Below are positions 1-5,962 of a DNA stretch of 9,500 bases, piece by piece. Every line of letters starts with the position of its first letter. Positions within the stretch are counted from its first letter, which is position 1. Origin of the DNA: an uncultured Actinomyces sp. (GTDB taxonomy: Bacteria > Actinomycetota > Actinomycetes > Actinomycetales > Actinomycetaceae). The stretch covers positions 1 to 9,500 of the forward strand of contig CACYEE010000119.1 in assembly GCA_902773415.1 (NCBI GenBank). The letters run 5' to 3'. The notes beneath the pieces are model-generated. The model did not search any database and was not told the DNA's origin. It saw only the letters and a list, made by a program, of their open reading frames with translations. The position numbers were made by a program, and so were the translations under genes.

Positions 1-461
1 CCCTCCTCGGAAGCCTCGTCGCCTTCGGAAATCGTCTCCTTCGTCAACGGAAGCGGCGAATCGATTTGCAGCACCGGGCGCATGCGAAGCACGGCAGAGG
101 TACGCACGAGATCAAGCGTTTCCTGCGACGGGGTGCCCGGAAGGGAGACGACGATGTTGTCGCCGCCCTGCGACGTGATTTCCGCTTCGGCGACGCCGGA
201 AGCATCGACACGCTGGCGGATGATTTCGATTGCCTGGTCGACGTCGGACTGGGTCACTTCGGAACCGTCCGTCGTCACGGGCGTCAGGATGAGCTGGGTT
301 CCGCCTTCAAGGTCGAGAGCGAAGTCGGGAGTCCAGCGGGACTTTCCGGTCGCGATCGAGCCGATGGCCAGCGAGGCCAGAAGAGCGATGATGAGGACAA
401 TGAGAACGACCAGCCTCTTCCACGGCGTGGCGGTGGTCGTCGAGTAGTTTCGCGATGCCAT
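1..461 (-). CDS. secD: Protein translocase subunit SecD, N-terminal part (cut by window edge)
   Basis: SecD is a membrane protein that, with SecF and YajC, helps SecYEG export proteins using the proton motive force. The first 153 residues are visible. There is a basic N-terminus, one hydrophobic membrane segment at about residues 17-34, and then the family signature DLEGGTQLIL at 50-59. The start of the first periplasmic-type domain follows (VDQAIEIIRQRVDASGV at about 74-90, then ITSQGGDNIVVSLPG at 95-109), which is standard SecD sequence. The rest lies beyond the left edge, where secF would be expected. The ATG at 461 is the only good start and lies 40 bases after the yajC stop. The Shine-Dalgarno is weak (GAAAG about 9 bases upstream), so translation may depend on transcription and reading from yajC. 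Identification is from remembered family motifs and from the gene order. Confidence 0.95.
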   Translation of the reverse strand, partial: MASRNYSTTTATPWKRLVVLIVLIIALLASLAIGSIATGKSRWTPDFALDLEGGTQLILTPVTTDGSEVTQSDVDQAIEIIRQRVDASGVAEAEITSQGGDNIVVSLPGTPSQETLDLVRTSAVLRMRPVLQIDSPLPLTKETISEGDEASEE

Positions 462-501
462 TCGTTGTTTCTTTCGTCAGACCCGACTGCGTCAGGATGC
501 C

Positions 502-894
502 TCAGGCTTGGCCCCGGCTCTCCTGGCCCTTCGCAGCGTCAGTTTCCGTAGTGTCGTTTCCCTCTGCCTCGAGCGCCTTTTCTTCCTCGCTTGCAGGAGC
601 AAGCGGAATCTCCATCGGACGGTTGATTGCGGCCTTGAGCCAGACCGTCTCTTCCCCGCCCGGAGACTGAAGCGTCACGGCATCGCCGTCGATATCGACA
701 ATCGTGCCGAGGAAGCCGGAAGCAGTCGCCACGTTGGCTCCGACCTTCAACCAGGTTTGCCTATCCGCTTCCCGCGCCGCAGCGACGTTCTTCGAATTCC
801 GGGACAGCAGGTAGAACAGAAGCCCCATTGCGATAAGGACCAGAACCATGCGAAGGTCGAGCTGACCGACGATGCCGTCCCAAAAGCCGCTCAT
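502..894 (-). CDS. yajC: YajC, Sec translocase accessory subunit
   Basis: YajC is a small single-span membrane protein of the SecDF-YajC complex that assists Sec-dependent export. The 130-residue product has the usual layout: a short N-terminus, a membrane helix at about residues 15-31, a polar stretch, and the conserved core VGANVATASGFLGTIVDIDG at 51-70, followed by VTLQSPGGEETVWLKAAI at about 73-90. The core matches the family pattern of a Gly-rich turn followed by a hydrophobic beta strand. The tail after residue 100 is acidic and low in complexity, as is common in actinobacterial YajC. The start at 894 is backed by AGGAG five bases upstream. It lies upstream of secD in the same orientation and shares its operon, and a promoter candidate lies at 931-959. 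Length and context fit the family well. Confidence 0.95.
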   Translation of the reverse strand: MSGFWDGIVGQLDLRMVLVLIAMGLLFYLLSRNSKNVAAAREADRQTWLKVGANVATASGFLGTIVDIDGDAVTLQSPGGEETVWLKAAINRPMEIPLAPASEEEKALEAEGNDTTETDAAKGQESRGQA

Positions 895-930
895 TCGGAC
901 TCCTAGCGCTCAAAAGACACGTACTGCGAT

Positions 931-959
931 ATTCTAGGCGGCTCGCAGGCGCGGTGCCA
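931..959 (-). promoter_or_regulatory. Candidate promoter of yajC-secD
   Basis: On the minus strand a good -10 hexamer, TAGAAT, occupies 931-936. A poor -35 (TGGCAC, 954-959) precedes it at 17 bases. The predicted RNA start is near 924, about 30 bases before the yajC ATG, leaving room for its AGGAG. This would let yajC-secD be transcribed apart from ruvCAB. Inferred from sequence only. Confidence 0.5.
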
Positions 960-1019
960 CCCGCAATCGCGGGCGCGTGCCGCGTCTCACTTAACCTCGT
1001 GTCCGCAACCTGCGAGCGC

Positions 1020-1046
1020 GCCTTGGTGCCGAAATTCCGGCAAGGC
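1020..1046. other. Bulged hairpin between ruvB and yajC
   Basis: GCCTTG (1020-1025) and CAAGGC (1041-1046) pair, continued by CCG/CGG around a six-base loop, with a GTG bulge on one side. It lies about 50 bases past the ruvB stop and could slow or end ruvCAB transcription. There is no T-run on the minus strand after it, so it is not a typical intrinsic terminator. The rest of the 204-base gap holds only the yajC promoter candidate. Confidence 0.25.
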
Positions 1047-1098
1047 ACGCACGGGATTCGCATGCCGTCCCGCCGGCTCGCGGATGCCAGGCAGGTCG

Positions 1099-2130
1099 TC
1101 ACGAAAAGAGGGTGTCGTCCTGTGCGGGAGGCGCAAGGCCGAGGTGGCTCCAGGCCAGAGGGGTTGCCATTCGCCCGCGCGGGGTACGAACGAGAAAACC
1201 TTCGCGAACCAGATAGGGTTCCGCAACCGTCTCGACGGTTTCCGGCTCCTCCCCCACGGTCATTGCGAGCGTGTTCAGGCCCACGGGCCCGCCGCCGAAG
1301 CGCCTGCACGTCGCCTCGAGCACGGCGCGGTCGAGCCGGTCAAGGCCAAGGCGGTCGACCTCGAACAGGTCGAGTGCGGCCTGGGCCGAACCAAGATCGA
1401 GAACGCCTTCGTTGTTGATTTCCGCCCAGTCCTGCACGCGCCGCAGAAGCCGATTCGCAATCCTGGGAGTTCCCCGCGAGCGTCCCGCGATTTCCCGGCC
1501 GGCATCGGGCCGCAGGTCGGCGTCGAGCTTGACGGCGCTGCGCGCGACGATCTGGGCCAGCTCCTTTTCCGTGTAGTAGTCGAGATGGGCGGTAAAGCCG
1601 AAGCGGTCGCGCAAGGGCGCGGGCAGGAGCCCCGCGCGCGTCGTCGCTCCGACAACGGTAAAGCGCGGCAAGGGCAGCGGAATCGACGTCGCGCCCGGAC
1701 CCTTTCCGACCATGACATCGACGCGAAAGTCCTCCATTGCAAGGTAGAGCATCTCCTCGGCGGTCCGGGCGAGCCGGTGGATTTCGTCGATGAAGAGGAC
1801 GTCGTTCTCCTGGAGCGATGACAGCACCGCGGCGAGGTCGCCGGGGCGTTGGAGAGTCGGCCCGGAAGTCAGGCGCAACGAGGAGTTCACCTCGTTGGCG
1901 ACAATCATCGCGAGGGTGGTCTTGCCCAGTCCGGGCGGGCCTGAAAGGAGCACGTGGTCGGGAGCTCGCCCGCGGTTGAGGGAAGCCTCGATCAGAAGGC
2001 CAAGCTGGCTGCGAACCTTTTCCTGCCCGACGAACTCCGTCAGGGCCTTCGGGCGCAGCGCCGCCTCGGCAGCTCGTTCGGAACCCGAACCGTCCGGGTT
2101 GACAAGCTCGGAGGGAAAGCCGATGCTCAT
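1099..2130 (-). CDS. ruvB: Holliday junction branch migration ATPase RuvB
   Basis: RuvB is the hexameric AAA+ motor that, loaded by RuvA, drives branch migration of Holliday junctions in recombinational repair. The 343-residue product is full length. Walker A is GPPGLGKTT (64-72), Walker B FIDEIH (113-118), sensor 1 GATTRAG (161-167), the arginine-finger region LRDRFG is at 173-178, and sensor 2 is GTPRIANRLLRR (220-231). The C-terminal winged helix ends with EPYLVREGFLVRTPRGR (304-320). The frame stays open upstream to 2928, but the ATG at 2130 is preceded by GGAGG at the right distance, overlaps the ruvA stop (ATGA), and gives the normal RuvB N-terminus, so I take that start. It is translationally coupled to ruvA. 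All catalytic motifs are intact. Confidence 0.98.
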   Translation of the reverse strand: MSIGFPSELVNPDGSGSERAAEAALRPKALTEFVGQEKVRSQLGLLIEASLNRGRAPDHVLLSGPPGLGKTTLAMIVANEVNSSLRLTSGPTLQRPGDLAAVLSSLQENDVLFIDEIHRLARTAEEMLYLAMEDFRVDVMVGKGPGATSIPLPLPRFTVVGATTRAGLLPAPLRDRFGFTAHLDYYTEKELAQIVARSAVKLDADLRPDAGREIAGRSRGTPRIANRLLRRVQDWAEINNEGVLDLGSAQAALDLFEVDRLGLDRLDRAVLEATCRRFGGGPVGLNTLAMTVGEEPETVETVAEPYLVREGFLVRTPRGRMATPLAWSHLGLAPPAQDDTLFS

Positions 2131-2729
2131 GAGCGCCTCCAATTCATGATCTGGAGGCTCGCGCGCAGCAGGTCGCTCACGCTGCCGTCCGGGTTGGCCT
2201 TCATCGCCTCGTCGCAGGCGGAAGCCGACTCGGCTTCGGACCACCCGAAGTTCATGAGCGCAGCGACGACGTCGGAACCTGCCGCGCCGCCGCCGGCACC
2301 CGTCGCGGGGGCGCCGGCACTGCCCGCAGCGGGCCCGAGTTTTCCCGCAAGTTCGAGAATGATGCGCTGGGCTCCTTTCTTTCCGATTCCGGGCACTCTC
2401 TGGAGAGCCGCGGCATTCTCGGCGGCAACCTCGGCGCGAAGGATGTCGGGAGCGTGGACCGCGAGGATGGCGAGGGCGATCCTCGGACCGATTCCCTTGA
2501 CCGACCGGAGCGTGTCGAAGGTATCGCGCTCGTCGGCGTCGGCAAAACCGAAGAGGGTCATGGAGTCTTCGCGCACGACGAAGGAGGCATGGACGAAGGC
2601 ATCGCTTCCCTCCCGCAGCTCGGCCAGGGTGGCCGGCGTGGCAAGAATCCGCAGGCCGACGCCTCCCGCTTCGATGACGGCACTGTCGACGCCGACGTGA
2701 AGCACCGTTCCTCTCAGGCTCGAAATCAT
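2127..2729 (-). CDS. ruvA: Holliday junction DNA helicase subunit RuvA
   Basis: RuvA is the tetrameric protein that binds four-way junctions and recruits RuvB. The 200-residue product starts with the family N-terminus MISSLRGTVLHVG (OB-fold domain, about 1-63). It has two helix-hairpin-helix motifs, VKGIGPRIAL (77-86) and VPGIGKKGAQRI (112-123), a Gly/Ala-rich flexible linker at about 132-151, and a C-terminal three-helix RuvB-contact domain from about 152. A further 14 codons are open upstream to 2771, but the ATG at 2729 has AAGGAG six bases ahead and matches the family start. Its stop overlaps the ruvB start by four bases. The 144-base gap to ruvC is wider than the usual near-overlap and contains a perfect palindrome. 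All expected domains are present. Confidence 0.97.
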   Translation of the reverse strand: MISSLRGTVLHVGVDSAVIEAGGVGLRILATPATLAELREGSDAFVHASFVVREDSMTLFGFADADERDTFDTLRSVKGIGPRIALAILAVHAPDILRAEVAAENAAALQRVPGIGKKGAQRIILELAGKLGPAAGSAGAPATGAGGGAAGSDVVAALMNFGWSEAESASACDEAMKANPDGSVSDLLRASLQIMNWRRS

Positions 2730-2770
2730 TGACCGCTCCTTCCCGTCGTTCCTGAAACTGCCTGACCACA

Positions 2771-2809
2771 ACTATGCCAGAGCCGCCGAGACAAAACCGG
2801 CGCGGTTTT
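2771..2809 (-). promoter_or_regulatory. Palindrome and weak promoter candidate between ruvC and ruvA
   Basis: A perfect 7-base inverted repeat with a 3-base centre, AAAACCGGCGCGGTTTT, lies at 2793-2809. Read on the minus strand, a weak -10 (CATAGT, 2771-2776) sits 17 bases past a hexamer inside the palindrome (CGGTTT, 2794-2799), about 40 bases before the ruvA ATG. It could therefore be an operator over a ruvA promoter. Alternatively it could be a weak stem ending in TTTT that attenuates ruvC read-through. The palindrome is seen directly; both roles are inference. Confidence 0.35.
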
Positions 2810-2873
2810 CGGCGCGCCTGCGCCCGGAGCGCACGTCGCCCGGCCGCATCCGCGCCTCGCGCGCAGCCACAGC

Positions 2874-3497
2874 CTATTTCGGCGCAACCGCACCGTGGCG
2901 GCGCGACATGCGCTCGGCATTCGCCCACATCCTCTGCGCGGGCGTCAAATCGGCCCCGTGCGCGCGAGGCAAGGTTCCCGCGCCGCCATGCTGGGTGCGG
3001 TCAGGCTGGGCGCAGAGCGAAGCCGTCCCCCCACGCCAGGCCTGGCATATCGCGATGGCGAGGGAGTCGGCGGCGTCGGCCGGCCTCGGCCTTTCCCGGA
3101 GGCGAAGAATCCTCTGCACCATTGCCTCGACCTGCTGCTTTCCGGCGCGGCCCGAACCCGTCACGGCAGCCTTCACCTCCGAAGGGGTATGCATCTCGAT
3201 GGGAATCCCGGCGCGGGCAGCGGCAAGCAGGACGATTCCGGCCACCTGCGCGGTGCCCATCACCGAACGCACATTGTCCTGCGCAAACACCCGTTCGACG
3301 GCCATGACATCCGGCTTCGTCTCCTCGATGACCCTGTCGATCTCGTCGGCAATGATCAGCAGGCGCTTGTCGGGGCTCATGTGCGGGCTTGACCGCGCCA
3401 CGCGCACGTCGACGAGGCTCGCCCTTCGACCAGCCTCCGCTTCGATGGTCCCCAGGCCGCAGCGCGTCAGGCCGGGATCGACGCCAAGAACTCGCAT
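2874..3497 (-). CDS. ruvC: Crossover junction endodeoxyribonuclease RuvC
   Basis: RuvC is the dimeric, metal-dependent resolvase that cuts Holliday junctions after RuvAB branch migration. The 207-residue product has the RNase H-like fold signature and the four expected acidic catalytic residues: D7 (MRVLGVDPGL), E68 (AVERVF), D141 and D144 (DAADSLAIAI). The basic stretch SGRAGKQQVEAMVQ at about 115-128 matches the DNA-binding part. The product is somewhat long because of a tail of about 50 polar residues after the catalytic core, with no motif I recognise. The start at 3497 has no clear Shine-Dalgarno; instead a -10 box ends six bases upstream and contains an in-frame TAG, so the mRNA is probably leaderless and the start is well fixed. 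It heads the ruvC-ruvA-ruvB cluster. Confidence 0.97.
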   Translation of the reverse strand: MRVLGVDPGLTRCGLGTIEAEAGRRASLVDVRVARSSPHMSPDKRLLIIADEIDRVIEETKPDVMAVERVFAQDNVRSVMGTAQVAGIVLLAAARAGIPIEMHTPSEVKAAVTGSGRAGKQQVEAMVQRILRLRERPRPADAADSLAIAICQAWRGGTASLCAQPDRTQHGGAGTLPRAHGADLTPAQRMWANAERMSRRHGAVAPK

Positions 3498-3503
3498 AGG
3501 GCA

Positions 3504-3509
3504 AACCTA
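3504..3509 (-). promoter_or_regulatory. -10 box of a probable leaderless ruvC promoter
   Basis: On the minus strand the -10-like TAGGTT is followed by six bases (TGCCCT) and then the ruvC ATG, which puts the RNA start on the ATG itself. Its TAG is an in-frame stop, so no upstream start is possible. No convincing -35 and no mycobacterial-type LexA box (TCGAAC-N4-GTTCGA) is seen in 3498-3618. Confidence 0.6.
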
Positions 3510-3541
3510 CCGCGAGCGCGACGCAAGTCCGCAGACCCCGC

Positions 3542-3574
3542 GCGTCGCAATACCCGCAGGCCATCTTGCGACGC
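3542..3574. repeat. Perfect 9-base inverted repeat upstream of ruvC
   Basis: GCGTCGCAA (3542-3550) and TTGCGACGC (3566-3574) are perfect complements separated by 15 bases. The repeat lies about 45-77 bases upstream of the predicted ruvC RNA start and 45 bases past the oxidoreductase stop. It could be an operator of the ruvC promoter or a terminator-like stem for the oxidoreductase transcript. No T-run follows on either strand, which slightly favours a protein-binding site. Confidence 0.45.
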
Positions 3575-3618
3575 CGGTCCCGGCATGCGCGCCTCGCGAC
3601 GCGCCTTCGACGCCTGCT

Positions 3619-4623
3619 TCAGCTCGCCATCTTCAAGATGGTCTTTCCCCGCGACCGTCCTGTAGCTACCTTTTGCAGCGCCGCATTCGCTTCGTCAAGG
3701 GAAAACACCTCGTCGACGGATGCCTCGATGCGCCGCTGGGCGAATATCTCGGATACCCGCTCGAGTCCCGCCCCGTCCTCATGGACGAAAACAAAATAGT
3801 AGCGCTGGTTCTTCCTGGCAGCCATCCGATCGCATTTTCTTCCGGCCACCTTGAACAGAAGCCTCTTCACCGCGGACATGCCGCTGCGAACAGCGAATTC
3901 GCCATTGGGCATTCCTCGCAGGGATACGAGCTTCCCGCCGTTCTTCAGAATGCCGAATTCCTTCGGGAGTTCCCGATTTCCAAGGGTATCGAGAACGTAG
4001 TCCATGCCGGAAAGAACCAGCGAATAGTCTTCCGTCTTGTAATCGATAAAGCGATCTGCGCCCAAGGCGAGAACCCGTTCCCTGTTTGCGGCGCTGCCGT
4101 TGGTGACAACGTTCAGTCCATAGCTTTTGGCAATCGGAATCGCCATTGCGCCAAGGCTGCCCGTACCTCCTGAGATGAAAATCGTCTCACCGGACCTGGG
4201 CTTCATGAGCTCGCATGCCTGCAAGGCCGTGAGCGCTGTCAGGGGAACGCAAGCCGCTTCCTCGTCAGACAGGTATTCCGGCACCTTCGCCACGGCATTT
4301 TGGTCTATGGCAGCGTATTGCGCGAAGGCACCGATCCTTTCGAGAGGCATCCTTCCATAGACCCGGTCTCCCACAGAATGCCTGCTGGCCTTCGCTCCCG
4401 TCTGTTCGATTACTCCGACGAACTCGTTTCCCATCACCAGCGGACATGCATGCGGGACAATCATCTTGACTTCGCCGCGAGCGATCATGTTGTCCAGCGG
4501 ATTCACGCCTGCGGCATGGATCTTCACCAGAACGTCGCGGTCGCCAACCTCAGGAACGGGAATCTCCCCAATTTCGAGATCGCACCCATTTTTGTCGTAT
4601 CTGCTTAGGATTGCCGCTTTCAT
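3619..4623 (-). CDS. NAD(P)-dependent quinone oxidoreductase-like protein (MDR superfamily, zinc-free type)
   Basis: This is a 334-residue medium-chain dehydrogenase/reductase, probably a cytosolic NAD(P)H-dependent reductase of quinones or enones; the substrate cannot be read from sequence. The N-terminal GroES-like domain carries AAGVNPLDNMI (37-47) and GNEFVGVIEQTG (65-76). The Rossmann domain carries FISGGTGSLGAMAIPIAK (149-166) and ALGADRFIDYKTEDY (186-200). The zinc-ligand cysteines of alcohol dehydrogenases are not evident. The frame is open to 4734, but the ATG at 4623 has AGGAG eight bases upstream and gives the family N-terminus MKAAIL. Base composition is about 50-55% GC in sampled lines against about 70% in its neighbours. 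It uses codons such as CTA, AGA, AAT and GGG near its start. This suggests recent acquisition, as does its position between yebC and ruvC. It is intact and probably functional. Confidence 0.88.
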   Translation of the reverse strand: MKAAILSRYDKNGCDLEIGEIPVPEVGDRDVLVKIHAAGVNPLDNMIARGEVKMIVPHACPLVMGNEFVGVIEQTGAKASRHSVGDRVYGRMPLERIGAFAQYAAIDQNAVAKVPEYLSDEEAACVPLTALTALQACELMKPRSGETIFISGGTGSLGAMAIPIAKSYGLNVVTNGSAANRERVLALGADRFIDYKTEDYSLVLSGMDYVLDTLGNRELPKEFGILKNGGKLVSLRGMPNGEFAVRSGMSAVKRLLFKVAGRKCDRMAARKNQRYYFVFVHEDGAGLERVSEIFAQRRIEASVDEVFSLDEANAALQKVATGRSRGKTILKMAS

Positions 4624-4680
4624 TGCGCCCGCTCCTCGTCGCTCCCGGCTTGCGTGCCTCTGCTTTGCAGCACGAAAGCC

Positions 4681-4686
4681 AGCATA
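4681..4686 (-). promoter_or_regulatory. Candidate -10 of the oxidoreductase gene
   Basis: On the minus strand TATGCT lies about 57 bases before the ATG at 4623, predicting a leader of about 50 bases that contains AGGAG. No good -35 lies 16-18 bases further up. It is the best promoter-like hexamer in the AT-richer stretch 4624-4790, but support is weak. Confidence 0.3.
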
Positions 4687-4802
4687 CCCTTTCCCGGATT
4701 TGCAGGATTGTCTGAAGCATCGCATGCATGACACGCGTGGACGCTACCGCTTTCAAAACCAGCCATCGCAAGAGCCGCACATGCCGTTCCTCGCCTCGAT
4801 TG

Positions 4803-4826
4803 CGCGCGGCCCGCCCGGGCCGCGCG
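4803..4826. repeat. Perfect GC-rich inverted repeat (11-base arms)
   Basis: CGCGCGGCCCG (4803-4813) and CGGGCCGCGCG (4816-4826) are perfect complements separated by CC, so every stem pair is G-C. It lies at the sharp composition change that marks the outer edge of the low-GC oxidoreductase segment, about 180 bases upstream of that gene. No T-run follows on either strand. It may be a structural pause or barrier, or a boundary scar. Confidence 0.5.
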
Positions 4827-5130
4827 AGCTGGGCATCGGCGAACAGGACCCGGGCCGCCGGGGCCGCCGCGACGCCAAGGCTGACCGGCGGCGCACCCTG
4901 CGCGAAATCGGGCCGAGCATCGCGACCGCAAGCGCATCCGTACCGCGCTCGGTCTCCTTTCGCCCGTCGAACACGAACTGCCCCTCGGCCACTCACATGC
5001 GACAGGCCGCGAGCAACCTGCCAACAGACACGACAACCCCAGTCCGCTCGCAGCACCGTCCGGATCTCATGACGATAGTGTCGTCCGAACCGTCCGGCCT
5101 GCTCGCCGCATGAGGCCGCACGAGAAAGAA

Positions 5131-5165
5131 GCTGCCCCGCACGCCTGGACACCATGCGGGGCAGC
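5131..5165 (-). terminator. Intrinsic terminator of yebC
   Basis: Perfect 11-base arms, GCTGCCCCGCA (5131-5141) and TGCGGGGCAGC (5155-5165), enclose a 13-base loop. Read on the minus strand the stem begins 36 bases after the yebC stop and is followed by TTCTTTCTC, a T-rich tail, as expected for Rho-independent termination. No plus-strand gene ends here, so it belongs to yebC. Confidence 0.85.
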
Positions 5166-5200
5166 ACCGAGACAACGCCCTGCCCGAGGGAAAGATCAGA

Positions 5201-5962
5201 TTACTCCTCGCCCTCGAACTCGGCCATGACGGCATCGGGAATGTCCACGTTGGAGTAGACTTCCTGCACGTCGTCGAGGTCGTCGAGCGCGTCGAGGACC
5301 TTCATGACCTTCAGGGCGCCTTCCTTGTCCACTTCGACCTTCATCGACGGCAGGAACTGCACTTCGGCGGAGTTGTAGTCGATGCCGGCCTCCTGGAGGG
5401 CGGTACGCACGGCGACGACATCGGACGGGCCGCAGGTAATCTCCCAGACGTCGTCCATGTCTTCGATTTCCTCGGCGCCTGCCTCGATGGCCGCCATGAA
5501 GACGTCCTCCTCTTCAAGCCCGTCCGCCTTGGGAACCTCGACGACGCCGGTACGCGAGAAAAGGTAGGACACGGAACCCGGGTCCGCAAGCGTTCCGCCG
5601 TTGCGGGTCAGGGCGACGCGGACTTCGGACGCTGCGCGGTTGCGGTTGTCGGTCAGGCACTCGATGAGAACCGCGACGCCGCCGGAAGCGTAGCCTTCAT
5701 AGGTGATGGACTCGTAGTTGACCGCGTCCGCGCCGTCGCCCGAACCGCGCTTGACGGCGCGGTCGATGTTGTCGGAAGGAACCGAATTCTTCTTCGCCTT
5801 CTGGATGGCGTCGTAGAGGGTCGGGTTGCCGGCGGGGTCGCCGCCGCCCGTGCGGGCCGCAACCTCGATGTTCTTGATGAGGCGGGCGAAGAGCTTGCCG
5901 CGCTTGGCGTCGTTGGCGGCCTTCTTGTGCTTCGTGGTTGCCCATTTTGAATGTCCGGACAC
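5201..5962 (-). CDS. yebC: YebC/TACO1 family protein
   Basis: This is a conserved cytosolic protein of the YebC/PmpR/TACO1 family. Members have been described both as transcription regulators and, like mitochondrial TACO1, as factors that aid translation; the sequence alone does not choose between these roles. The 253-residue product has the diagnostic N-terminus SGHSKWATTKHKKAANDAKRG (about residues 2-22), LFARLIKNIEVAARTGGGDP (24-43), NPTLYDAIQKAKKNSVPSDNI (46-66) and YEGYASGGVAVLIECLTDNRN (88-108), and an acidic C-terminus. The frame is open to 6229, but the family start corresponds to the GTG at 5962, which has AGGAG five bases upstream; I chose that. It is transcribed alone, with a promoter candidate at 6023-6028 and its own terminator. 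In many actinobacteria yebC precedes ruvC directly; here the oxidoreductase gene intervenes. Confidence 0.97.
   Translation of the reverse strand: MSGHSKWATTKHKKAANDAKRGKLFARLIKNIEVAARTGGGDPAGNPTLYDAIQKAKKNSVPSDNIDRAVKRGSGDGADAVNYESITYEGYASGGVAVLIECLTDNRNRAASEVRVALTRNGGTLADPGSVSYLFSRTGVVEVPKADGLEEEDVFMAAIEAGAEEIEDMDDVWEITCGPSDVVAVRTALQEAGIDYNSAEVQFLPSMKVEVDKEGALKVMKVLDALDDLDDVQEVYSNVDIPDAVMAEFEGEE

Larger units (their letters stand above)
4624..5200. other. 577-base intergenic region between oxidoreductase and yebC
   Basis: No convincing gene is seen. The part next to the oxidoreductase (about 4624-4795) is AT-richer like that gene and holds its ribosome site and a promoter candidate. At about 4800 composition jumps to roughly 85% GC in the sampled line, starting with a perfect hairpin at 4803-4826, and stays GC-rich to about 5110. 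Open frames there on both strands are Arg/Ala/Pro/Gly-rich, compositionally driven, and lack a family match I recognise. A decayed gene is possible. The right end holds the yebC terminator at 5131-5165. Confidence 0.6.

Noticed and set aside
2131..2928. The minus-strand ruvB frame stays open well upstream of the RuvB start.
   Set aside because: It overlaps ruvA in another frame, has Arg-rich compositional sequence, and the ATG at 2130 has a good ribosome site and the family N-terminus.
3624..3642. Small perfect dyad CCATCTTCAAGATGG near the 3' end of the oxidoreductase gene.
   Set aside because: It lies inside the coding sequence, is short, and is not followed by a T-run, so a terminator role is unsupported.
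4624..4734. A 37-codon upstream extension of the oxidoreductase with an ATG at 4734.
   Set aside because: It would add a Cys/Arg-rich stretch absent from the family and skip the AGGAG-backed ATG at 4623.
4967..4980. TCGAACACGAACTG, similar to a LexA half-site.
   Set aside because: Only one half matches; the inverted GTTCGA half is missing and no damage-response gene starts nearby.
4466..5113. Plus-strand and minus-strand open frames (up to about 200 codons) in the oxidoreductase-yebC gap.
   Set aside because: Arg/Pro/Ser/Ala-rich sequence, no ribosome site of note, overlap with the oxidoreductase start, and no family resemblance.
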